Part shown: piece by piece, positions 44,659-58,968 of the stretch
Position numbering within the stretch: the first letter of the stretch is position 1
Layout: each line of letters begins with the position of its first letter
NCBI GenBank assembly: GCA_026929865.2
Contig: CM049397.1
Span: forward strand, 28,539,198-28,603,197
Source: Hyperoplus lanceolatus
Lineage: Eukaryota > Chordata > Actinopteri > Uranoscopiformes > Ammodytidae
Reading direction: 5' to 3'
Length of the DNA: 64,000 nt
Notes under the pieces: model-generated
Seen by the model: the letters and a program-made list of their open reading frames with translations, nothing else
Databases searched by the model: none
What the model was told of the DNA's origin: nothing
Made by a program: the position numbers and the translations under genes

Positions 44659-45366
44659 ACACAGTGCAAGATAGAAACAAAAAACGGGAGTAAAACATAA
44701 CCCTGTCCACTGCTTAGATTAAGGTGGCCCCATTTTCTATCAAGAAGAGATGACAGTCTACACAACAATGGAAGTACTCAATGTGCTCCCTGATCCAAAT
44801 TCTTTATGATGTTTTTCATCTTATTTTTGCTATTTTAGTCTGTTCGGTACACTAGAACAGCTAGTGCATGCCTGTCCCTCCTCTGTAGCTCTTCTGAAGA
44901 TGCCTTCCATATTTTTCCAACCAAAGGTTTTAGTGTGGAGTTTTTCTATATTCGAATCGAGGGTGTTAGGATAGAGTGATGTTTGCTGTACAGATTGTAA
45001 AGCCCCGTGAGATAAATCCTTTGACAAAAAAAGCTGATAACTGGACTTTTAGTTAAAGTTTAACTTTATTGTCACCAAAAGGGGATTTGTCCACAACATT
45101 TGGGCCATTTACTCTTCTTTGTAAAATCTTAATTTGCAATAAACACAACAATAGCTGAATACATTTAGGCTGCAACAAGTGCTGTTATTTATTTTTTTAT
45201 TTTTTTAAATACTGGAGTTGCCACTTGTCACTGTAGTTTGGATCCTTTTATGTTCTTTTGTCAGATTTAATATGCGTCTGCCGCCCAAAGTATCATTAGT
45301 TTTTGCCTTTACATCGAAAACACAAAACGAAGAGTCCTCTCCCTCCTCTTGTGCTTCACTTAACCC

Positions 45367-46332
45367 ACACGTGTCAAACTCAAGGCCCGCGGGCCAGATG
45401 TGGCCCGCGACACGTTTTGATCTGGCCCGCAAATCAATTCGGCCGATTTGAATCAATTCTGGTCAAAAAAAAAAAAAAATTTCTTCTTCTTCTTCATGGA
45501 GCCTGTGCCATATCCGCAAGTCGCACACGCTCCCAACTGTTAGGAAACTTACGTGGCTTACAGCTAGGAATGTCTGCTGAAAGTTCTACAGCTCAGGATT
45601 TTAAGCCATGAATTGATGAACTTGCTTCTAAGAAGAGCTGTCAGTTTTCTGAGGGCTGTAAATAGGCCAATATATGTGGCCAAATAGCATGCTAATATTG
45701 ATGATTGATTGTGTCAAGTGTCTAAGGCAGTGGTGTCAAACATCCGGCCCGCGACTTGTAGAGCACACATTTCTGAGCATTTAAAAAAAAAGTAAGTTAA
45801 ATTAAAATTAAATTAAATTGGGTAAAACGTATTCCAAAACAACAAATAACCTCTGTATTTAAAAATAAATCAAAACAGTAGAAGTTGCACTTTTATTTAA
45901 TTGTATTTTGTACAGTCTGCATGTTTGCACAAAATGTGTCCCTGTACATATAGTAAACAAAATTGGACAACTGTAAGGTCAGTGCCTGTTGTATTTGTGT
46001 ATTCAAATAAACAGTTGTTTATTTCATTAGTGTGTATTGGCATCTTTGAGCAAAATACCCCCAAAATTTTTGCTACGGCGCACCTCCTATTCCCATGGCC
46101 AGCAGCAACCTTTACTAAGACATTTCGTGGGGGCTACAGAGATCCCTTGTGATCCGTGATAATGTAGGTTACATATGTAGGGTGAGTTATAAAGCATATA
46201 ACTGAAAAACAAAGCTAAAGATTTGGATTTGACATATGTACGTTATTTTGCCATTATTTTACTCGTCCGGCCCTCTTGAGATCAGAGAGGCTGTATGTGG
46301 CCCTCCAACCAAAATGAGTTTGACACCCCTGA
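45367..46332. mobile_element. hAT-like non-autonomous transposon with 8-bp TSD
   Basis: The 8-bp CTTAACCC occurs exactly at 45359-45366 and 46333-46340. Between them the ends pair as (ac)gtgtcaaactca and tgagtttgacacccctga. Subterminal blocks are rich in ggcccgc / gcgggcc, and a second internal gtgtcaaac block at 45733 suggests a nested or composite history. There is no transposase. An 8-bp duplication is diagnostic of hAT. Confidence 0.85.
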
Positions 46333-46340
46333 CTTAACCC

Positions 46341-48659
<2,319 letters not shown>

Positions 48660-48775
48660 GTTTGTTTGTTTGTTTGTAACCTTTATTTAACCTCGAAAGA
48701 TCAATTGAGGGGTGACCCTCTTTTACAATGACGTCGAGTACAGATACACAATATACAATGAGAATACATAACAAG

Positions 48776-48811
<36 letters not shown>

Positions 48812-50930
48812 ACAACAATTTAAAACATTCAGATCAATTGAATGAAATAAATAATAGCCTAATTAAAACAGTTACAAGTGTGGAGGGGTTGATTCAAAAT
48901 AATACTTTTAAATTGGTTAACAGATATGAGTGTATTTATTTTAATTGTATGTTGTAGGCTGTTCCAGGAGTCAGGGGCACTATAGCTAAAAGCGGTTTTA
49001 CCAAGCTCAGACCGGACATAGGGGACATATAACATGATCATGTCAGTTGAGCGGGTTTGATAAAGCCCATCTGAAATAAGCAGCATTTCTGTCAGATAGA
49101 GTGGTAGCTTTCCAGTCAGAGCTTTATATATAAAAATATGCCAATGTGCATCCGTCTCTCCTTAAGGGAGGACCACCCAACCTTTTCATATAAAACACAA
49201 TGGTGTGTATCATAAGCATCTCCTGTAATGAATCTCAAAGCAGAGTGAAATACAGAGTCAAGGAGTTTAAGGCATGAACGAGATGCATGCCGATAAACCA
49301 CATCACCGTAATCAAGGACAGACATAAAAACTGCCTCAATAATCCTTTTCCTACTAAACAACGGGAAGGTAGCTTTATTCCTATAAAAATATCCAATCTT
49401 TTGTCGCAGACGACAGACAAGATTTTTATGTGAAATGTAAAAGAGAGTTTTCATCTAGCCAGATACCAAGGTACTTATATTCAGAGACTTTTCGATCAAA
49501 GAACCGTTTACAGCATAGATGCATGCACTATTGTCTAAATCTCTAGCCCTAGAGAACAACATGAATTTAGTTTTAGACTGGTTAAGGACAAGTTTAAGTG
49601 AAATAAGAGCATTCTGAAGAGCATTAAAGGACAGTTGCAGGTTCTCAATAGCTGACTTTGCAGAGTCAGCAACACAATACAAGATGGTGTCATCAGCATA
49701 TAAATGGATTTGACAACCACTGACAAGAGACACAATATCATTGATGTAGATGGTGAATAGTACCGGACCTAAAATTGAACCTTGTGGAACACCTTTGGTT
49801 ATGGGTAAGAAACCAGATTGGATATTACCTAGCTTCACACATTGAGATCGGTCAGAAAGGTAATTACTGAACCAGCTACACGCATTTTCACTAAAACCAA
49901 TGTTAGCCAATTTATCTAATAGTAAAGAATGGTCTACTGTATCAAAGGCTTTACTGAGATCAATAAAGAGGGCAGCACAGTGATTACTATTATCTAAGGC
50001 AGAGACAATATTGTTAGTAACCAGAGTGATGGCAGAGATAGTGCTATGGTTAGTTCTAAAACCAGATTGGTGAACAGATAAAATAGTGTGACTTGAGAGA
50101 AATGTTTTCAATTGGTAATTAATAAGGGATTCCAGCGTTTTTGACAGACATGACAGTCTGGATATTGGCCTATAGTTATTAGGGTCAGTTTTTTCTCCCG
50201 CTTTATACAAAGGAAGGACACAAGCTGATTTCCAGATCCTTGGAATAACGCAGGAAGATATAGAAAGGTTAAAAATGAGGGTAATACACTCTGCAATTAC
50301 AGGGGCTGAGAGTTGGAGAAAGAATGGGTCTAGGTTGTCTTCTCCAGTGGATTTCTTGGGGTCAATGCTTAAGAGAGCATCAAGAACCATACTGGAGGAC
50401 ACAGGAATAATAGAAAACAGAGGAACATCATTGGCGGTAGGCATATGAACCTGTTCAAGGGGTAGCTGGTTGTCTGCTAGAGAAGATCTAGAGTTGTCCT
50501 CTTTGAAGATATGGCCAGCAACATTAAAATGTCTATTAAAACCAGCGCAGATCTCGGTTTGATCGGTAATAAAACTATCATCAAATTTAACCTGAATTGG
50601 AATAGAAGCTGATGTAGCAGAGCTATTTTTGTTGGTTTTAACCACCTTCCAGAATTTTGCTGGGTTAGAATAGGTGTCTGTGATCAATTTTAAATAGTAG
50701 TCAGATACATTCTTCCTCACTAAGGATGTACATTTATTTCTTAAGGCTCTGAATGCAGCCCAATGTGAGGCGTTATTAGTACGTCTAGCAAGAGACCAGG
50801 CTTTGTTTCTAGTTCGGAGAAGAGATGTAAGTTCTGGACTAACCCAAGGACTGGATCTATCCTTAACTCTATACTTCTTAAAGGGGGCATGTGTATTTCT
50901 TCAACTTCATTACATTTATCTGACTGCTAT
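48660..50930 (-). mobile_element. 5'-truncated LINE with broken reverse transcriptase
   Basis: The minus-strand frame 50720-49455 encodes a non-LTR reverse transcriptase: SKAFDTVDHSLL, KGVPQGSILGPVLF and the catalytic LYADDTILY box. The C-terminal part continues in other frames at 49454-49116 and 49086-48859, so at least two frameshifts break it near 49450-49500. The 3' UTR (gtcacccctcaattgatc region) and a (CAAA)n tail lie at 48660-48740. A short (CA)n tract sits at 48781-48808. No apurinic endonuclease domain remains. The L2/Rex-like clade is a guess from the RT style. Confidence 0.88.
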
Positions 50931-51534
50931 TAGTTAGACAATAAAAATCACTCATGAAAACTGACCCAGTGAAGGGCAATCTTTTGCCAACGCAATTGTG
51001 GGTTAACTTTGCACCCACACTGTAAAAATTAAAACGATAGGGAAAACTCACTCAACTGCCTATATTTTGAACCAACTAATGATCTTTTGTTAAGATAACT
51101 TATCATTCATCAGTAATGTAACTTCAAGTTTTAAGTTCTATTTACTGAAAGTTGTGCCAACTCATTATTTAAAAAATAAGTATGAAAGTAAAATTTTCCT
51201 TAGGCTACATATGAATGATAGGTTGCTATGAAAGTTTGAGTTCTTAAGTGCACAGGTTGAATAACTGTTTACTTTTACCTCACTTGTATTTGTGTTGGAG
51301 TGTTTTTGTATTGTCTTATTACTTTAACCTAAGTAAAGTATCTGAGTACTTCCTCCAACACTGCCACAGCTGATGCAGCTACTGATGCATACAAAAATAC
51401 ATGGTATAAAGTCAGCAGGGTGATACATTAGCTTTCATCGCCAGAAGGGGGCAGTGGTGGCACCTCACTTGTATCTCAGTTGCTGTTGAACCAAAATGGG
51501 ATTCTCCAATTCTACAGCGTATCACATAAACCAT
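50931..51534. other. Intergenic, possible small MITE start
   Basis: AT-rich DNA beginning cactgtaaaaatt at 51017, which resembles a terminal repeat, but I did not find its partner. Confidence 0.3.
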
Positions 51535-53549
51535 AGGGGTATACTACGAAGCGAGATTAAGGGCTGAGCGAGGTCTGTTGAGTCTCAAACCAGAGTTTTC
51601 AGTATCACGAAAGGTGGCTCTCTTTCTACCTGGCTAGATCACCGTGGTAACAGAGGCTGCACGGCTAACCTGCCCTGACCAGTTTTTGTTGCAGAGTTTG
51701 AGCTTACAGTTTTTCTCAGTCGCTTTGGTGCTTTTCTCACATCACTATTAACATTTGCACAGCAGTTAGTGCATTTCTCAAAACAATTAGTGCAAACTGC
51801 AAAACCTAGTGGATAACCTGCAAAAGTACGTCACTTGCTCAAAATGGATAGTCTATTCCTCAAAAGCAAGTATTCATGTCAATGAAACTGCCAGTATCAT
51901 CAAAATGAGAAGTCTTAACACCACGTTTATGAACAAGATAGTCAAATGGCTTTGTCATGTTTTCATTATGACAGTTTATTCTCTCAGTGTTTTCCAATGC
52001 AAAAAAAGGTCAGAACTCGGTGACACTACCTGAAAATGCTCAAGACAGCACTATACACTACTTGTACAGCCATTTGAAAACTACAGTAAAGTTACACATT
52101 GCTGTAGTTAGGGGAGTAAGTGAGTACAAGACACTGAATTCGTATGTTTCACATTTTTACTGTATATGCTCTTTGCAATTCTACAGCATTGTGCAAAAGA
52201 AAAATACACTTCAGTCACTATTAGAACAAACATAAAAAACACCCTTTTGGTAGAGCTGTGCACAAATGTGAACAATATAACAGGACATATTGTAACTGAA
52301 CATATATAGGTAAATCATTCTGGCACATCCAGACGTTCTTGTCTGTCTGGCCACATATTTTCATCTACATCACAACGGATATTATCCCTTGCAATGCAGC
52401 GAGGAAAGTATCTATGATAAAGAAAAGGTATAACATTTGCTTGGCAGAATTTGATAACTAGTTCAACAATTTTGTATGTAATGACTCAAGCAATGAAATG
52501 AAGACTATTAGTTTTATTGGGAATGACTATTCAGCATCAATAAGTATAGTTCATTTTGACTGACATGACATAAGCAAATGACAATGTTATAAAACAGCAG
52601 AGAATTGTATGAAAGCAACTGATACATGTCCAAAAGCCTATGCAATTTGTTCAGAGGAAGGAGAAATTGCTACTATGATGTGCTCAAATGACTAAATGTT
52701 GCGAAGGTTGAACTAATAGTTATGAGAATTTTCATTCTGATCTGAGAAAAGCACCAAAGCGACTGAGAAAAACTGTAAATTCGGCTCTTAGAGCGCTGGC
52801 CTTTAAGGAAACTACACATTTTGAAATCCCGCGGAGGCGCGGACCTGACTATATTGTCTAAGCGATACTTCTCACTGAGTAAACTAGTTAAATCAGTAGG
52901 CTAAACTTATTGATCAGTAAGTTAATGAACGAAACGAAGCCGTGACATAAGGCTTACAGCAGAGTGAACTGTCACATCGCGCTGGGGCTTTTTGCCACAT
53001 GCAGTTATTGATGCAGAAAATGTTAAATAGCCTAGACCTACTGTATGCAGCACCACTCTATGCTCTCACCTCAAATGGTTATACCTGGCGATCTACACAC
53101 ACTGGCTCTTAATGAAGCGTTCTATAAAATCACAGGTTGCAACATTATTTCACTGTAGGCTTCTTTCTTTTCATCAGTAGTGATTACAGTTGGGACGTGA
53201 CAGGTGACAGCTGTCACAGTTCGGACATCGTTGCAGACTCGCAGGTTAAGCTTATCACAGTAGATTCATATTTGGCCGAAAAATAAAGACTATAACCTAC
53301 ATGTTTTTTTTAATGTAGGCCTATTGGTATTTGTAAGATTCAAATAAAAGGATAGTCTAAATCAAAATTACATTCGCCCCCTCTCATGGGGACGCGCACA
53401 GAGCCTGAAGTTGAAACCCTCGTTCAACATAAGAGGTTGATAACTGCCTTCGTGATACCGGTTAGCTTTGAGCGAGGGTATGTGTTATGTTGAACCAGAT
53501 CAAGAAAAGAGAGCCGGGCTCTGTTGAGTTTGCTTCGTAGTATACCCCT
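51535..53549. mobile_element. TIR element A (interrupted by a mariner-like insertion)
   Basis: Ends aggggtatactacgaagc and gcttcgtagtatacccct are perfect inverted repeats. Removing the 1069-bp insertion and one TA leaves a core of about 945 bp that is also present, inverted and interrupted, as element B. No transposase frame. No clear target duplication, so the superfamily is left open. Confidence 0.8.
51707..52775. mobile_element. Mariner-like non-autonomous element, copy 2
   Basis: Same element as 42913-43983, here inserted in element A with TA at 51705-51706 and 52776-52777. The uninterrupted host sequence exists at about 56919-56945 and 58787-58813 (agccgaatttaagctcaaac), which fixes the ends exactly. 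Confidence 0.93.
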
Positions 53550-54079
53550 CTGATATCTTCAAAAAGCCAAACATCTGCTACAGAAACTTGACAGGGAAGC
53601 TGAACTTTCCCTTTGTCGACACCAGATCTAAGACGGCGCAGAGATCTTTGTTATCAGAGTTTCAGTATCAGGATGAGGGGAAGACACTGTGGTGCAGAAA
53701 ACTACCCATTGTCTAGCCCCTTACCTTGTCCTCAAACTGTGCTCAAAGATTTAGCTTTGTGTGACTATGGGTGTTAATGTACCCAGTGGACAATGGTTTC
53801 AGATGGACACTCCACAGGGACAAGTGTTCTGAGATCTATATTTAAAACTGTATATCCCTGTGTTTTGTTCCTGCTCCGGGCTGCGTATATAGGTTTTCTG
53901 TATTGTTGTGTGTAGGTAGGGGGCTGATGGGACAGAGGACATCCTCTTTGTAAAGTGTAACAGGTGCTGCAGGGGGGATGGGGATTCCCCAGGGACCAAT
54001 GGGGAAGAGAACTGTCTGCGAATAGAACATCTGAAAGACAATACAAGGTGATGCAGCAGCAAAAATAGGTAATCGTCAG
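53550..54079. other. Spacer between inverted elements A and B
   Basis: About 530 bp of apparently unique DNA between the two inverted copies. Frames at 53774-54062 on the minus strand show no known domain. Confidence 0.4.
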
Positions 54080-54383
54080 AGGGGTATACTACAAAGCAAA
54101 CTCAACAGAGCCCGGCTCTCTTTTTTTCATCTGGTTCAACATAACACATACCCTCGCTCAGAGCTAACCGGTATCACAAAGGCAGTTATCAACCTCTTAT
54201 GTTGAACGAGGGTTTCGGCTTCAGGCTCTGTGCGCGTCCCCATGAGAGGGGGCGTTTGGCCGTCATTTGACTCTGCTTCCGCACAGACTGGACTGATCTT
54301 GTGCTGCTAACTTTACACAAACGGACTGATTGCGAGCAGCTGACTTCACTGACTTCACTCAAGAGGAAGAGTTTGTCAGTCTG

Positions 54384-55414
54384 AGGGTGTATTCACACTG
54401 GGAAAGTCCGCTAGTTCACTTGCTTTGGTCCAGACCAAATAGAGTTTTGATTTTTTTGTTTGGTGTGGTCCACTTTCATATTGACCCCTTTTGCAAGTGA
54501 ACCAGCATTACGAAGCAAAAACACGTGATCAGTTGAGGTCATTCATTCATTGGACAGCATTCTGAGAGAAACAGCTTCCTCTTAGTTAAGACTTCAGGAA
54601 GTATATAATTGATATAATATGGGGTTAAAAATAATAAAATGGCCTACATATAACCTATAAATAAAGATGAAAAACATAAAATTATTGTTGTTTCATATGG
54701 TTATAATACTAGTCCTGTGTTCATGCCACGTTATGTGGCTTTTAGACCTACAATGTGAAATTTTATTTTTACTTATTGTTGGTGCTTGACGCGTGTCCAC
54801 GAGAAGAATAGGCTCAAGCTGACACTCATCTGATTAAGCTGTGTATCAGCACTCAGCTGTCTGTTCAGCTCAAACTGACACGGGGACAGTATTGACGGTC
54901 CGTAGGTACATGGGAAGCAAAATAAAAACACACACTTCTTGCGCAGCGTGAACCTGTTGGCACTGTGCGGAGACTCACACCTCTCTTTCATCTGATCGCT
55001 GAACACATTCAGCATGTTGTTAGGTGTCTTCTCGATCAAATGTAATATATTGTTCTGGTCTCCCGGTCAAACCACAACTTATCAGTCCTAACAATGGCGA
55101 CAACAAACACTTTCCCATAATGTGAAGCTAACTGGCTCGATTTATTAAATAAGAAAAGAAAGAAAGGCAAAGTGCCTCCTGCATTGTGGGGCGGATCGAG
55201 TCCGGACAAATTCACACCACAAACGAACTGCAGCAGAGTGCGTTTGGAAACCCGAAACTACCTCTTCAGCTGGGTCTCGGAGGTTTGTTTAGTCCGCACC
55301 CGAGGGAATTGCTGTATTCACACCTGCCTGAAAGATGCGCAACCGTCACATAGTCAGAATTGCAGTCTAAATGCGTTTGAACCGCACTAAACACGGCATG
55401 TGTGAATACACCCT
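54384..55414. mobile_element. Non-autonomous TIR element nested in B
   Basis: Inverted ends agggtgtattcacac and gtgtgaatacaccct lie 1.03 kb apart. The interior has frames without domains. No target duplication could be fixed. Confidence 0.72.
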
Positions 55415-55519
55415 GACTGATCACAGAACAGCAGCAAACAGAGAGCCGAAAAAAAACCTCATACTGCAAATAAGGAGAGAGTGGAATGTTGTCAGAAAAT
55501 TGGGCTACTGAATTGATTA

Positions 55520-55567
55520 ATTTATTTTACAGATCGCTCTCACAGTGAGAACGATCTGTAAAATAAA
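55520..55567. repeat. Near-perfect 47-nt hairpin
   Basis: TTTATTTTACAGATCG on the left pairs with CGATCTGTAAAATAAA on the right, and the pairing continues through ctctcac / gtgagaa with one mismatch and a 1-2 nt loop. Confidence 0.85.
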
Positions 55568-55646
55568 TGACATTATAAAGCAATTAAAGGTTGAACTCGG
55601 ATTTAAACAGTACACCATTTAGCCTAGTTGATAATCCTACACTTAA

Positions 55647-56228
55647 AGAGGACCTATGATGCTTTTTGACTTTTATGACCTATAAACGTTGTTATGATGA
55701 TTCATAGTCATGCTTAACCATACTAAATGATCAAATAATGACTTACATGCATTTCGACATATTCCCTGCTGACCGTCTGGGGTGTCTGTGCAGAGCACTA
55801 AACACTATTCTAGCCAGTCGAGAAGTCACGTCTTCAAAGCGGTCTACCCTTTCATAATTTGTGACGTCGCATAAAACTTTGTGACGTCTCCACGCGGATG
55901 TTTCCATGTATGGTAATGCTGTCACTTCCCTGTTCGCGTCTGCCTCGCACCCTTATAGGTCCATGCTCGCGCTTCCCGCCACTGAAAGTGTTCCGGAAGG
56001 AAGGTAACCAATCACAACGGAGTGGGGTTTGCAGGAGGGGGGGGAGGGGAGCGGAGATGGCCGAAGCACACACACTCAAGTGTTGAAAGAATGTGCTGGA
56101 TCGCCAAAATAAGAGAAAGAGCTTCCCGAAAATCTACATAGTTTTTTGTGATGTGATTCGTGTCAGGTTGCTCTATAGCAGTGTAAAACAAGAAATTAAG
56201 ACCAGAAAAGTAGCATAATAGGTCCTCT
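55647..56228. mobile_element. TTAA-flanked MITE, copy 1
   Basis: Ends agaggacctatgatgc and gcataataggtcctct are inverted repeats, flanked by TTAA at 55643-55646 and 56229-56232. Both flanks belong to the DNA inserted in element B. At 582 bp it is the likely parental left copy of the tandem array. Confidence 0.88.
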
Positions 56229-57100
56229 TTAAGAATCTGATTTAAGTCTGACACTGTCCCCTAATGAATAGCATAGCCTATATGGAAAATCACGTTAGTT
56301 TTAGGCCACATCAAAATTAATACAATTTTGATTTTGAGTTAGGCTAATAGGCCTTTATTTGCATCTTATAAATACCATTAAAATAAATAGCCTAGATACA
56401 AAACCTGTAGGCTAGTCTGTATTTTCCGGACAAATATGAATCTACTGTGAGAAGCTTAACCTGCGAGTCTGCAGCGATGTCCGAACTGTGATAGCTGTCA
56501 CGTCACAACTGTAATCGCTACTGATGAAAAGAAAGAAGCCCACAGTGAAATAATGTTGCAACCTGTGATTTTATAGAACGCTTCATTAAGAGCCAGTGTG
56601 TGTAGATCGCCAGGTAAAATCATTTGAGGTGAGAGCATAGAGTGGTGCTGCATACAGTAGGTCTAGGCTATTTTACATTTTCTGCATCAATAACTGTATG
56701 CATGTGGCAAAAAGCCACAGCGCGATGTTACAGGTCACTCTAATGTAGGCTAAGCCTTATGTCACGGCTTTGTTTCGTTCATTAACTTACTGATCAATAA
56801 GTTTACTGATTTAACTAGTTTACTCAGTGAGAAGTATCGCTCAGACAATATAGTCAGGTCCGCGCCTCCGCAGGATTTCAAAATGTGTAGTTTCCTTAAA
56901 GGGCAGCGCTCTAAGAGCCGAATTTAAGCTCAAACTCTGGAACAATAACTGGTCTGGGCAGGTTAGCCGTGCAGCCTCTGTTACCACGGTGATCTAGCCA
57001 GGTAGAAAGAGAGCCACCTTTCGTGATACTGAAAACTCTGGCTTTAGACCGCTTTAGACTCAACAGACCTCGCTCAGCCCTTAATCTCGCTTCGTAGTAT

Positions 57101-57510
57101 ATGAATGAATGAACACTTTATTCCGGACTCAATGTTCCATATAAAAGACAATACAAATACATGACAACACAAATTAAAATACATACAAGCATCGATTCCA
57201 ATGTTTCCACAACCCAGAGGAGAACCTTGTATCACTCTGTTTAGTGTCAGTCAGTGCAGTTATTACTTTGTTTTTTGACTCTAGGAGTCGACACATACAT
57301 TTATACATTAAATTCCTCAACACAGCATGAAAGGTGGGGACATTACTAGTCACAAACAAAGAGCTAGCACTAGTCCATCTAGGAAGCTTAAGGAGGATCC
57401 TAAACGCATCGTTATACGCTACCTGTAACTTTTTCAGTTTTGCTGTTCTATATTTACACCAGAGGTGAGCTGTGTAAAATGGAGTACAGTAGGCTCTGAA
57501 GAGACTAACT
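57101..57510 (-). mobile_element. LINE 3' fragment, duplicated copy
   Basis: Minus-strand 3' end of the second LINE family, with an (ATTC)n tail at 57101. It ends at MITE2, not at the RT region, because it is a tandem-duplicate piece. The intact continuation is at 58969-60778. Confidence 0.8.
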
Positions 57511-57514
57511 TTAA

Positions 57515-58096
57515 AGAGGACCTATGATGCTTTTTGACTTTTATGACCTATAAACGTTGTTATGATGATTCATAGTCATGCTTAACCATACTAAATTATC
57601 AAATAATGACTTACATGCATTTCGACATATTCCCTGCTGACCGTCTGGGGTGTCTGTGCAGAGCACTAAACACTATTCTAGCCAGTCGAGAAGTCACGTC
57701 TTCAAAGCGGTCTACCCTTTCATAATTTGTGACGTCGCATAAAACTTTGTGACGTCTCCACGCGGATGTTTCCATGTATGGTAATGCTGTCACTTCCCTG
57801 TTCGCGTCTGCCTCGCGCCCTTATAGGTCCATGCTCGCGCTTCCCGCCACTGAAAGTGTTCCGGAAGGAAGGTAACCAATCACAACGGAGTGGGGTTTGC
57901 AGGAGGGGGGGGAGGGGAGCGGAGATGGCCGAAGCACACACACTCAAGTGTTGAAAGAATGTGCTGGATCGCCAAAATAAGAGAAAGAGCTTCCCGAAAA
58001 TCTACATAGTTTTTTGTGATGTGATTCGTGTCAGGTTGCTCTATAGCAGTGTAAAACAAGAAATTAAGACCAGAAAAGTAGCATAATAGGTCCTCT
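57515..58096. mobile_element. TTAA-flanked MITE, copy 2 (recombinant)
   Basis: The left flank is LINE, as for copy 3. The right flank is element-B DNA, as for copy 1. Base 57597 is T as in copy 3 (copy 1 has G), while the right part (gttgaaagaatg, no 22-bp insertion) matches copy 1. Confidence 0.9.
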
Positions 58097-58968
58097 TTAA
58101 GAATCTGATTTAAGTCTGACACTGTCCCCTAATGAATAGCATAGCCTATATGGAAAATCACGTTAGTTTTAGGCCACATCAAAATTAATACAATTTTGAT
58201 TTTGAGTTAGGCTAATAGCCCTTTATTTGCATCTTATAAATACCATTAAAATAAATAGCCTAGATACAAAACCTGTAGGCTAGTCTGTATTTTCCGGACA
58301 AATATGAATCTACTGTGAGAAGCTTAACCTGCGAGTCTGCAGCGATGTCCGAACTGTGATAGCTGTCACGTCACAACTGTAATCGCTACTGATGAAAAGA
58401 AAGAAGCCCACAGTGAAATAATGTTGCAACCTGTGATTTTATAGAACGCTTCATTAAGAGCCAGTGTGTGTAGATCGCCAGGTAAAATCATTTGAGGTGA
58501 GAGCATAGAGTGGTGCTGCATACAGTAGGTCTAGGCTATTTTACATTTTCTGCATCAATAACTGTATGCATGTGGCAAAAAGCCACAGCGCGATGTTACA
58601 GGTCACTCTAATGTAGGCTAAGCCTTATGTCACGGCTTTGTTTCGTTCATTAACTTACTGATCAATAAGTTTACTGATTTAACTAGTTTACTCAGTGAGA
58701 AGTATCGCTCAGACAATATAGTCAGGTCCGCGCCTCCGCAGGATTTCAAAATGTGTAGTTTCCTTAAAGGGCAGCGCTCTAAGAGCCGAATTTAAGCTCA
58801 AACTCTGGAACAATAACTGGTCTGGGCAGGTTAGCCGTGCAGCCTCTGTTACCACGGTGATCTAGCCAGGTAGAAAGAGAGCCACCTTTCGTGATACTGA
58901 AAACTCTGGCTTTAGACCGCTTTAGACTCAACAGACCTCGCTCAGCCCTTAATCTCGCTTCGTAGTAT

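Larger units (their letters stand above)
54080..57100. mobile_element. TIR element B, inverted relative to A and heavily interrupted
   Basis: 54080-54255 is the reverse complement of the right end of A (53374-53549). About 56310-57100 is the reverse complement of the rest of A without the mariner insert. The piece between (54256 to about 56310) is inserted DNA that itself contains a TIR element and MITE1. The distal terminal repeat stops at cttcgtagtata, where a LINE 3' tail (tgaatgaatgaacac) begins, so the LINE landed within the terminal repeat. Confidence 0.78.

Noticed and set aside
55743-55925. 60-residue minus-strand frame repeated three times
   Set aside because: Its three-fold occurrence is explained by the MITE copies of the 1868-bp array and not by a gene family.
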